Positions 34,118 to 44,224 of a stretch of 64,000 bases of DNA are shown one piece after another. Location: assembly GCF_009905375.1 (NCBI RefSeq), contig NC_133657.1, positions 66,328,336 to 66,392,335 on the forward strand. Reading direction: 5' to 3'. Origin of the DNA: Apium graveolens (taxonomy: Eukaryota > Streptophyta > Magnoliopsida > Apiales > Apiaceae). The notes below the pieces were generated by a model. It saw only the letters and a program-made list of their open reading frames with translations, made no database searches and was not told the origin of the DNA. A program made the position numbers and the translations under genes. Within the stretch, counting starts at the first letter, position 1. Each line of letters opens with the position of its first letter.

Positions 34118-36730
34118 GTGCAGGGAAACAGGAAGAATCTATGGTACTTGGATAGTGGTTGTTCAAGACACATGGCTGGTGATTCTACCCTGCTCACAAA
34201 GTTCAAGGAGAGAGCTGGCCCTAGTATTACTTTTGGAGATGACAACAAGGGTTATACTGTAGGATATGGCTTGATTTCAAAAGACAATGTAATCATTGAT
34301 GAAGTTGCCTTAGTGGATGATCTCAAGCATAATTTGCTGAGTATCAGCCGACTTTGTGATAAAGGTAATTCAGTAACCTTCAACTCAGAAGCCTGTGTTG
34401 TGACTAACAAGAGGAGCAACAAAGTGGTTCACACTGGTGTGAGAAAAGGAAATGTGTACCTAGCTGACTTCAACTCATCAAATACAGAATATGTTACTTG
34501 TCTTCTCAGCAAAGCAAGTCAGGATGAAAGTTGGTTATGGCACAAGAAGCTATCCCATTTAAACTTCAAGACCATGAATGAACTAGTAAAGAAAGAACCG
34601 GTGAGAGGCATTCCTCAAGTGGAGTTTTCTAAGGATTGATTGTGTCATGCTTGTCAAAAAGGAAAGCAGATCAAAGCATCATTCAGGAAGAAGCTTGACT
34701 CAACAATTGAAGAACCTTTACAACTGCTACACATGGATTTGTTTAGACCAGTCAACGTGTTGTCCATTTCAAGGAAAAGATATTGTCTAGTAATTGTAGA
34801 CGATTTCTCAAAGTTCTCTTGGACATATTTCCTAAAGTCTAAAGATGAGGCTAGTGAAATCATCATCAATCACATAAGGCAAGTCAATAATCATCCTGAT
34901 TTCAAAGTGAGAAGAATCAAGAGTGACAATGGAACTGAGTTCAAGAATTCTGTCATGAGAGCATTTTGTGAAGAAAATGGAATTTTGCATGAATTTTCAG
35001 CAGCAAGAACTCCACAACAGAATGGAGTAGTGGAAAGGAAGAACAGATCACTTATTGAAGCTGCCAGGACAATGCTTGAAGAATCTAAATTTCCAACATA
35101 TTTCTGGGCTGAAGCTGTAAATACTGCATGCTACACTCAGAATATTTCTCTGATCAATCAAGAAAAATGCATGACTCCCTATCAATTATTCAAGAACAAG
35201 AAGCCAACTCTAAATTTTCTTCATGTCTTTGGCTGCAAATGTTATATCTTGAGAAATCAAATTGATCAGAATGGGAAGTTTGATGCTAAAGCAGATGAAG
35301 GAATTTTTGTTGGATATGTTGTTGGTAAAGCATATAGAGTCTACAATCTAAGAACCAACATTGTTGTGGAATCAATACATGTTGTATTTGATGATAAAAA
35401 GATTGAAGGACTGCAAGATGGAGACTACCATGAGAGCCTCAAATTTGACAATGTGGAGATGGTTAGTGATGACAGTGATGATGAAAGTGATCAAGAAACA
35501 GTATCAAAGGATAATGTAGAAAAATCTACTACCAATGAAGCACAAAATTCAACATCTGTCGAGTTGCAAAATGCTTTATCCGTCGGGAGACAATCTGCCT
35601 TATCCGTCGGAAGGCAACCTGCTTCATCCATCGGTACTCAAAATTCACCATCCGTCGGGTTATCAAAAGGAGTAGGGAGTCAGGATAGATCACTTACAAA
35701 AATCTCCCCTTTCTCAAATAAAAGATCCACTAACTCATGGGGAGTTTCTAACAATCAAAACTCAATCACACATCAAGACAACAATAAGACCTCTTCATCT
35801 AGAGCTAATGTACCTCAACAAAGAAAATGGACAAAAGATCACCCCTTTGAGCTCATAATTGGTGATGTATCTTCTAGAGTTCAAACAAGGAGAGCAACTC
35901 AAGAAGAATGTCTGTACAGCAGCTTTCTTTCTAAGGATGAAACAAAAGAAGATAAAAGAAGCTTTGTTGGATCCTGATTGGATTTTAGCTATGCAGGAGG
36001 AGCTAAACCAATTTGAGAGGAATAAGGTATGGAAGCTGGTGCCCAAGCCTAGAGGAAAGAATCCAATTGACACCAAATGGGTATTCAGAAACAAGATGAA
36101 TGAAAATGGCATAGTAGTCAGAAACAAAGCTAGATTGGTTGCTAAGGGTTATTGTCAATAAGAAGGAATAGATTAGCCTATACAGCCCAAGCCAATTTTA
36201 AGGTCTATCAAATGGATGTCAAAAGTGCCTTTCTGAATGGAGACTTGGAGGAGGAAGTCTATGTTAGTCAGCCTCCTAGTTTTGAAGATCCAAGTTTTCC
36301 AGAACATGTCTATTATCTTTTGAAAGCACTTTATGGACTAAAGCAAGCACCAAGAGCCTGGTATGACACTTTATCAAAGTTCCTTTTGGAAAATTACTTC
36401 ACAAGAGGTACTGTAGATAAAACTTTATTCTTTAGAAAGGTTAATGGCTCTAGTATACTTGTTCAAATTTATGTAGATGACATTATTTTTGGCTCTACAG
36501 ATGAAAAACTTTGCAAAACGTTTGCCAAATTGATGCAGAGTAAGTATGAAATGAGTATAATGGGAGAACTAACTTACTTTCTTGGTTTGCAAGTTAAGCA
36601 AGTTAGTGATGGAATATTCATTAGTCAAACTAAATACATTTATGATCTCTTAAAGAAGTTTGATCTAATGGATTGCACATCCGCAAAAACTCCCATGGCC
36701 ACTGCAACTTTAACGTCTGGGAAATCTACG
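34118..36730 (+). pseudogene. Element A pol: protease, integrase, partial RT
   Basis: Opens near 34118. Protease box YLDSGCSRHMAG; integrase zinc region WLWHKKLSHLNF with CHACQKGK. The core has LLHMDLFRPV, IKSDNGTEFKN and NGVVERKNRSL (D, D, E all present). The integrase-RT linker contains the motif-derived peptide repeat ALSVGRQ/SSIGTQ. TGA 34637-34639 breaks the first part. A frameshift near 35945 precedes EALLDPDWILAMQEELN. In RT, two stops (36159-36161 and near 36174) and a deletion of about 18 residues follow GYCQ. It resumes at [29 protein letters not shown] and the catalytic [10 protein letters not shown], ending near PMATAT at the F junction. Confidence 0.9.
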
Positions 36731-37302
36731 TCTGTATTATATCATATTTATAATAAATTATATGTGTTAATGTGTCATTTATGTGTAAGTATCTGTCAAA
36801 CCCTAGTTGTTACGTGTTACGTGCATTCTGTGTCATTCCGGTATCTTTAAGATATTTTTCAGATATTTTATTTTGCATTTATCGCTTTCATTTCAAACGT
36901 TTTACGACCCGAACCATGATTTTAAAGCAAGTATTTCAAATAAAATAATGGGCCTTATTTTTCATCAAACGGCTTTTATCATCGCATTATTCTGAACATC
37001 TAGGCATTTTATAAACTTTCTCGTTTTTTGAAAAATGACTTTTCCGGGCCCTATTGGGTGTTAAAAACCCCTCAAAAATCACATTTTTATTTTTATAAAA
37101 TTTTAGGACTTTCATTTATATTATTTATTTGCATTTTTACATTATTCATAATTTTTGGGAAATTTTGGCATATATATTGTATATATAAAATATTTATAAA
37201 TTAAAATTTAATACTCAAAAAATTATAAAATTAGGGGCTTATTAATTTTAAAAAGTATAGAATTAGGGCCTTAATTTTATTTAGGAGTATTAATTTTACT
37301 AC

Positions 37303-37310
37303 TATAAATA
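37303..37310 (+). promoter_or_regulatory. Putative TATA box of LTR F
   Basis: TATAAATA in the context ACTATAAATAGCC. The copy at 49303-49310 is part of the duplicated flank. Confidence 0.6.
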
Positions 37311-37401
37311 GCCTAATTTTTATTTAATTATTATAATTATTAACTAAAAATCAGAAATTAATTGATTTTCTCTGCAAACCGGGTCGGGAAGAACCAAGTC
37401 G

Positions 37402-37406
37402 GGTCG
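37402..37406. repeat. Target-site duplication of element B, left (GGTCG)
   Basis: GGTCG before the 5' LTR, repeated at 50027-50031. Confidence 0.9.
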
Positions 37407-38026
37407 TGTTAGATATATTTGATAATGTCATGTGTAATATGATTTGTGTTTAGTTTTCAGATCTTACCTTACAGGACAAATCAATGCTTAACTGGAAATC
37501 AGCACTTATACTGAAGACGGAACTTAAGATATCAGAACTTAATTTATCAGAACTTAAGGTTCAGAAGATAATTATCATGAGATAATATCAGGACTTAAGA
37601 TGACTTTCAGATAAGGCAGCGGCTGATTGAAAGGAAAGAAGATCGAGACTAAGACAGAAAGAATTATGCATGAAGAAGGAATTTTATGAAGAATAGAATA
37701 CTTGGAAGAAAAGATAACTGGTTGATATATTTTAGGAAGCAGAATTATATTCCATATCAATTAGAAGATTATCTTGTAACTGTGTAGTATATAAACACAG
37801 GCATAGAGTTTACACAAAAAGTGTTACGATTATCAAAGTTATTATTCTTTGTAACTCTAGCAGCTCTCGTGATAATTTGTTCATCACTGAGAGAGGACAG
37901 TTCCATATTGTAACAGAGTTTATTTTGTTGAATAAAATCTGTTTTCTGTTAGTTAAGTTCTTATATTCGATTTGATTGTGCTAAACACTGTATTCAACCC
38001 CCTTCTACAGTGTGTGTGACCTAACA
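37407..38026 (+). repeat. Element B 5' LTR
   Basis: TGTTAGATAT ... GACCTAACA. It includes two ATCAGAACTT sites (37531-37540, 37546-37555) and a TATA box at 37788. Pairs with 49407-50026. Confidence 0.95.
37788..37795 (+). promoter_or_regulatory. Putative TATA box of element B
   Basis: TATATAAA in GTAGTATATAAACACAGG, about 240 bp before the LTR end. The copy is at 49788-49795. Confidence 0.65.
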
Positions 38027-38028
38027 AG

Positions 38029-38040
38029 TGGTATCAGAGC
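38029..38040 (+). promoter_or_regulatory. Element B primer-binding site (tRNA-Met)
   Basis: TGGTATCAGAGC two bases after the 5' LTR. Confidence 0.92.
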
Positions 38041-38081
38041 CTTCTGTTAACACACAAACAGTTTAAGATCCAAAATCAATC

Positions 38082-40405
38082 ATGTCTGAAGAAGAAACTC
38101 CAACCAAGCCCACCAAAACCGAAGAACCTCCAAAAACCATAACTCATAGTCGATATGAGACTATAAGAGTTCCCATGTTGAAACCTTCTGAGTATTCCAT
38201 ATGGAAAGTGAAGATGGCTATGTTTCTGGAAGCTACAGATCCAGAATATCTCGACAGGATTTATGAAGGACCACATATGCCAACCAAACTCTCCGTGGAA
38301 GTTGCAGGACAACCAGCAAAGTCTGTACCAAAGGAGAAAAGTGATTACACTTCTGAAGATATCTCATAGATTGCAAATGATGCAAAGGTAAGACACTTGC
38401 TGCATAGTGCCATTGATAATGTCATGTCAAACAGGGTAATAAACTGCAAGACTGCAAAAGAGATATGGATGCTTTGGAAACAAGGTGTCAGGGAACTGAT
38501 TCAATCAAGAAGAACAGGAAGACAATACTCACTCAAGAGTATGAGCACTTTGACTCAAATCCTGATGAGTCATTGACTGGTTTATATGACAGATTTGTCA
38601 AACTTTTGAATGATTTATCACTAGTTGACAAAGAGTATGATATTGAAGATTCAAATCTTAAGTTCCTGTTAGCTCTTCCTGAAAGATGGGATTTGAAGGC
38701 CACAATAATAACAGACAACTATAATCTTGATGAAACAACTCTTGATGAAATTTATGGGATGCTCAATACTCATGAACTTGAGATGGAATAAAGAAGCAAG
38801 AGGAATGGAAGAAAGTCAAGAACAGTTGCCTTTGTGGCTGAGGAAGAAAGTCCCAAAGTAGCTGCCTCAAGAAAAGGCAAGGAAAAAGCTCTCATCACAA
38901 AGTCTGATACTGAGTCATCAAGTTCTGATAGTGATGATGACTCAGAAACTGAAAGTATACCTGAGATGGACCATGATGAGGAGATGATGAAGCTGTGTGC
39001 TCTTATGGTGAAAGGGATCACAAAGATTGTGTACAGAAAATTCAGGAGAGGAAAGAAGTTTTCCAGGAAAGGTGCAAGTTCTGAAAAGAAAGGTTTCAGA
39101 AAATCTGAAGGCAAAGGAGGAAAGTCTAATAGAGGAGATTACTCAAATGTTAAATGCTACAACTGTGGTGAGAAAGGCCACATATCTCCAGATTGCAGAA
39201 AAGGAAAAAGTGACAAAGGAAAGGCTCCTGTCACAAAGAAGAAAAACTGGTCAGATGCTTCAGATTCTGAGGATGAGGAAAACTATGCCTTGATGGCAAA
39301 TGCTGATAGCAGTTCTGACACTGCTGACTTAAAGGTACCTCAAACTACTTATGCATTTCATACTGATGATATTACTGAGTTGAGAAAATATCTTAAAACC
39401 ATGTTCGTTAGTTATAAAGATCAAACTTTAACATGTGAAAGATTAACTTCTGAAAATCTTGCTTATAAAAAGAGGAATGATTATTTAGAAGAGGAGTTAG
39501 TCATGTTCCATCAAACTCAGAAAGATAGAGATGTTGCCTTTTATGTTAGGGATGAAGTGTTAAAAATGAATGAATCTCTAAAAACTGAGTTAGAAAAGGA
39601 AAGAGAGATTATCAGGACTTGGACTAACTCTGGTAAAGCAACTCAGGATAATCTTAGTAGTGGAAACTGGAAAGAGGGCTTAGTTTATGGAGATGGTCAG
39701 AACAATAAGTGAACTGTAGAAACTGAGCATATAGTTGTTAAACAAAAACCAAAGGTAAATCCTGTTAAGTTTGTAACTGCAAAGTCTGATATTGATAAAT
39801 CAGAAGTTAAGGAGATAGTATATTCTGAAAAATCTAAACAGGATAAGCCAACTGAAGTTAATATAGGCTTAATGACTAAGAAGCAGCTTAAGCATAAGCG
39901 GAAAGATGTTAAGAATGTAAACAAGGTAAAGCCACCTAGGAAAAATAGGAATGGAAAGGAAGGTGTGAATAAAAGTAACAATTATAAGCCTGTTCCTAAT
40001 GCTCCTAGAAAAACATGTCATAACTGTGGAAATTCTAACCATCTGGCTTCTTTTTGCAGGAAGAATAAGAATATAAACTCCTTACCTTCAAAATCAGGAG
40101 TTAAGAGTCAGTCTGTTAGATATAAGCCACGAAATCCTTATTTTCATTGTGGTAGTTTATGGCATTTTATATATACTTGTAAGGAATATCATAGTCCGTA
40201 CTATGATTATTATCAAATAAAACCTTCTGTAAAGAAAGTTAGCATTATTCCTTCTAGTATAAGTTCTGAAGAAAAGTCTGATATTGCAAATTCTGATAAT
40301 AAAACTGTTAACATAAACTCTGATGCTAAATCTGTTGCAACTGTTAACAAACTTAAAAAGGCCAAAGGATCCAAACAAGTCCGGGTCCTTAAAACTAATC
40401 ATTAG
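38082..40405 (+). pseudogene. Element B gag (broken)
   Basis: ATG 38082 (MSEEETPTKPTKTEEPPK). Capsid: YSIWKVKMAMFLEA, NCKTAKEIW, ESLTGLYDRFVKLLNDLS and DSNLKFLLALPERWDLKA. An acidic Ser/Asp-rich linker is followed by an intact knuckle CYNCGEKGHISPDC, a coiled coil (about 39380-39640), and a second knuckle CHNCGNSNHLASFC. A damaged third, FHCGSLWHFIYTC, follows. Breaks: TAG 38367-38369, a one-base loss near 38465, TAA 38789-38791, TGA 39710-39712. Ends TAG 40403-40405. Acts as particle and RNA-binding protein in intact relatives. Confidence 0.9.
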
Positions 40406-40417
40406 TGGTCTTTGTGA

Positions 40418-42335
40418 TTGCAGGGCAACAGGAAGAACATCCTAGTTCTGGACAGTGGATGTTCAGGACATATGACTGGAAATAAAGCCCTGCTATCAGA
40501 CTTTATGGAGAAAGTTGGCCCAGGTGTTTCTTATGGAGCTGGAAACATTGGAAAAACTCTGGGATATGGCAATATTAATCTTGGGAATGTCATCATTGAA
40601 AAAGTAGCTCTGGTCTCAGGACTTAAACACAATCTGCTGAGGGTGAGTCAAATCTGTGACAGAGGTTTTCATGTGGATTTCTTTGAAGAACACTGTTAAG
40701 TTGTAACCAAATCTACAGGAAAAGTTGTTCTGAAAGGATACATGCATGGTAACATTTATGAAGCCAAGCTTTCAACAAGTACTGATGGTTCTGCAATTTG
40801 TCTGTTGAGTAAAGCATCAATTGAAGAAAGCTGGAATTGGCACAAGAAACTCTCTCATTTAAATTTTAACAATATAAATGAACAAGTCAAGAAAGATCTT
40901 GTGAGAGGATTGCCAAAATCAGTACTTGCTCCTAATGGCCTTTGTGATTCATGTCAGAAGGCAAAACAAAGAAAATCTTCATTCAAGAGCAAGACTGATT
41001 CATCAATTCTTGAGCCTTATCACCTACTATATGTTGATCTATTTATACAGTGAATGTCATGTCTATTGCAAAGAAGAAATATGTTATGGTCATAGTGGAT
41101 GAGTTCACCAGATACTAATGGGTGTATTTCTTGCACACAAAAAGTAAAACTGCATCTATCTTGATTGATCATGTCAAGCAACTGGATAAATTGGTCAAAG
41201 ATTCTGTGAAGATCATAAGGAGTGATAATGGCACTGAGTTCAAGAATTTGATTATGGAAGAGTTTTGCAAAGACCATGGAATAAAGCAGGAATTTTCTGC
41301 TCCTGGAACTCCACAACAAAATGGAGTTGTTGAAAGAAAGAATAGAACTCTTATTGAAGCTGCACGAACTATGCTTGATGAAGCAAAGTTGCCAACCTAC
41401 TTTTGGGCTGAAGCTGTGTAGACTGCTTATTTTACTCAGAATGCAACATTCATTAATAAGCATGGAAAAACACCATACGAGATGGTGAAGAAAAAGAAGC
41501 CAAATCTGAAGTATTTTCATGTATTTGGATGCAAGTGTTTTATTCTTAAGACTCATCCCAAACAGCTATCCAAATTTGATCTAAAAGCTGATGAAGGAAT
41601 TTTTGTTAGATATCCACTTTCTACAAAAGCCTTCAGAGTCTACAATTTAAGAACAAGGGTTGTAATGGAATCTATCAATGTCTCTTTTGATGATAAGAAG
41701 ATTACTGGACTTGAAGATTTCAATGATCATGATCAGTTGAGATTCGAGAATGGAGTTTTAAATTCTGATTCTGTAAATCCTGATACTGCAAACTCTGATG
41801 GATTAAACTCTGATTTTATTGAAATTGTGGTGACTACGCCTAAGGAAAATGCACCTATGCAGGGGGAGCATACTAAAGATCCAACCACATCTCAAGAAGC
41901 ATCAGAACCTATAACAGGCTCTTCAAGTTCTGATGGGTTATGTTCTGATAATTCTGGAAACTCATGTTATGATATTTCTGGAAACTCAAATAATGAAGGA
42001 TCCAACTCAGAGAGCATAATTTCAGGGCGAGCATCAGAAAATGTTGATGGAGACGGCATGGATCATGGGGGAGCATCCAGTTCTACAGAAAACCTTCCAT
42101 CTGCAAGGAAGTGGACTAAAGCACATACATCTGACTTAATTATTGGAAATCCTGATGCATGTGTCAGAACTAGAACAGCTACATCAAATGAATGTCTTTA
42201 TCATTCTTTTCTCTCTCAGACTGAACCAAAGAAAGTGGAAGAAGCTCTTCAAGATGCTGATTGGGTGCAAGCAATGCAGTAAGAGTTAAATGAATTTGAA
42301 AGAAATAAAGTCTGGACCCTAGTGCCAAGACCAAG
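40418..42335 (+). pseudogene. Element B protease and integrase (broken)
   Basis: Protease box VLDSGCSGHMTG near 40445; integrase zinc region WNWHKKLSHLNF with CDSCQKAK. The core has YVDLF, then a frame change at about 41050, IRSDNGTEFKN and NGVVERKNRTL. The linker to RT is rich in NSD/SSD from the repeated TTCTGAT motif. The RT start, EALQDADWVQAMQ, is followed by TAA 42280-42282 and WTLVPRPRN, where the RT core is deleted. Other breaks: TAA 40697-40699, TAA 41116-41118, TAG 41419-41421. Confidence 0.9.
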
Positions 42336-42710
42336 AAACATAAGTCAATTTCCACATCAACTGCAGAAGCGGAATACATTGCTTCTGAAAGCTGTTGTGC
42401 ACAGATTCTTTGGATGAAGAATCAGTTACTGGATTATGGGTTAGAATTTTCTAAAATCTCTATTTACTGTGATAATCAAAGTGCAATTGCTATGACAGGT
42501 AATCCAGTTCAGCACTCAATGACAAAGCACATCAGCATAAGGTACCATTTCATAAGGGAACATGTGGATGAAGGTATGGTGGAATTGCATTTTGTACCCA
42601 CAGATCAACAACTAGCAGATATCTTCACAAAACCACTGTGTGAAGCTACTTTTACAAGATTGGTAAATGAACTTGGAATGGTTTCAGGTTCTTTCTCTAA
42701 ATCTGCTTAG
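42336..42710 (+). pseudogene. Element B RNase H C-part, fused by deletion
   Basis: Opens directly at the deletion point with KHKSISTSTAEAEYIA. It continues ILWMKNQLLDYGLEF, YCDNQSAIAMTGNPVQHSMT and LADIFTKPLCEATF and ends at TAG 42708-42710. It lacks the RT and the first part of RNase H, so no enzyme would result. Confidence 0.88.
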
Positions 42711-44224
42711 TTTATGTTCTGATACATCAGACTTTATGATCAGTATTTACAGATATTACTATCTTTGTGTATTATGTGCTTAAATTGAAAATTGCTTAAG
42801 TGCTGATTGTTGTCTGATGTGAATTTCTAAACTCTGATAGTGATATGAATGTTTATGTGACTATTCAATCCAATGAGGATAACTGTGCTAGATACTGATC
42901 TAGTAGTCTTTAATATACTAAAGATCCCATGTTTGAAGTAATTGTTTATGTGGAAATCTTTTAACACAAGCAAATTCTGATATTGAGCTTAGTTGAAGTT
43001 TACTTTGTGTATCTTATTACTAAGTCAAAAACTAGAATAGTGCTTCTTATCTGTTAAATTCTGATGTTAGTAAATCTGGTGGATGTACTAAGTGCTGATA
43101 AACCTCACTTATTAAAAGAAAAAGAAAAGAAAAGAAATAAAAATCAGGTACTCCTTTGAGATCTAGAGTAAAAATGTGGAAGGGAAGACCCAAGTGCATT
43201 GCTGGTATTAAGTAATATGCATTAGAAAAGCAAAATAAAATTTTCTTGGTGACTTTTCACACTCTATGATTACTGGAGAAATACTCTGATAACAACATAC
43301 ATTCTAATAAGCATTTGTGACTCACTTACACTGAGAAGCCACTGTAAAATAGAATTTCAAAAGATGCATAAAATGAGCACAAAACCGTTGAGGTGGACTA
43401 ATGCATGAACTCATTCTAAAGTAGACTTCAAAATAATGACAGATGTTAAGTAAAGTTCTTAGTTATGCCTTATTTCTAAGATGTATTGAAGTGAATCAGA
43501 CTTTACTCTTTGTCTGATATTTAGCTTAATGCACACACTTACACTCCATATGAATGATGAAAATTACTGTGGTGATAAATGTTATTTTAGATGAACAGTT
43601 TATGTGTCAGATTGCTTAAATTCTGAGGACAAGTTCTGATGGAAGTTCTGATGATTAAGTTCTGATGAAACCATATCAGTATTTGTATGAAGAATTACAG
43701 GAATACATATTCACTTTTCGAGTTAAGGAGCCATATTCTGATGACTTTTAAATCCTGATAATAATCAAGTTTTGATGCTGTCGTGACAGTATTTATTTAC
43801 TTGGTTTATTTTTGGTCATTACTTGAACGATAATATTTTTACAGAATATTGGTTAATATGAGATAAAATAGTCATAATCATTGTGGGTTAGTGGTTAACG
43901 TGTATGTCCTGAAAAACTGCATGTGCACGGTATATTGCTCATTTTACGTGCCCATTAACTCTCATTCTAACCGTTTATTGACTGTTCACATGGTGCCAGG
44001 TGTAAAGTGTATCCCATGCTTCAAAAATATGACTGTTGAGTGGAGAGAGTATATATATGAGAGATAAAATATTTTCTAATCTTTTACTTACTTTTCTATT
44101 CTAAATCTCTTTTACTTTCTCTCTCTCTCTCTCTCTCTCGTTTATTTTCTGAAGCTGTTTTTCTCTCAGGACTTTTTACAAACACTTTGCAAACATTCTC
44201 TTATTCACTTAATTTCTTACAGAG
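42711..44224 (+). other. Element B spacer between pol and 3' ORF
   Basis: About 1.5 kb without a gene, with many TTCTGAT/CTCTGAT motif copies, for example AGTTCTGAT at 43632, 43644 and 43657. A TATATATA stretch near 44050 and a (CT)n run at 44119-44139 just before the next ORF could form its promoter/leader (inference). Confidence 0.6.
44119..44139. repeat. (CT)n microsatellite
   Basis: Pure CT repeat in the leader of the element B 3' ORF. Pyrimidine tracts of this kind are common in plant 5' leaders. Confidence 0.85.

Larger units (their letters stand above)
30625..36730 (+). mobile_element. Element A: Ty1/copia Sirevirus, 5' part
   Basis: Plus-strand copia element: LTR, Met-tRNA primer site, long gag with coiled coil, protease, integrase and part of RT. 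It is then truncated by LTR F at about 36730. The large gag with extra C-terminal sequence and the copia order suggest the Sirevirus lineage. Its 3' half should lie to the right of the window, if F, B and C all inserted into it. The LTR and genes carry a repeated motif CCGACGGAT/ATCCGTCGG. Confidence 0.87.
35990..37406 (+). repeat. 5' flank of element B that is duplicated inside B
   Basis: Element A RT end plus the first part of LTR F. It is repeated at 47990-49406 with exactly 12,000-bp offset, no indel and 11 substitutions counted by eye. The repeat then continues through the 5' LTR of B. Confidence 0.95.
36733..37406 (+). repeat. Element F: LTR, first part
   Basis: Sequence changes from element A RT to non-coding DNA beginning TGTATTATATC. 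A strong TATA box (37303-37310) followed by a T/A-rich start region suggests a plus-strand LTR. It is cut by element B and continues at 50032. The exact start (TG at about 36733) is inferred, because no second LTR is visible. Confidence 0.6.

Noticed and set aside
35990..38026. Reading the whole 2037-bp repeat as the LTR of element B
   Set aside because: Its outer edge lacks a matching target duplication and its left part is coding RT of element A. TGTTAG...CTAACA at 37407-38026 with GGTCG on both sides fixes the LTR at 620 bp.
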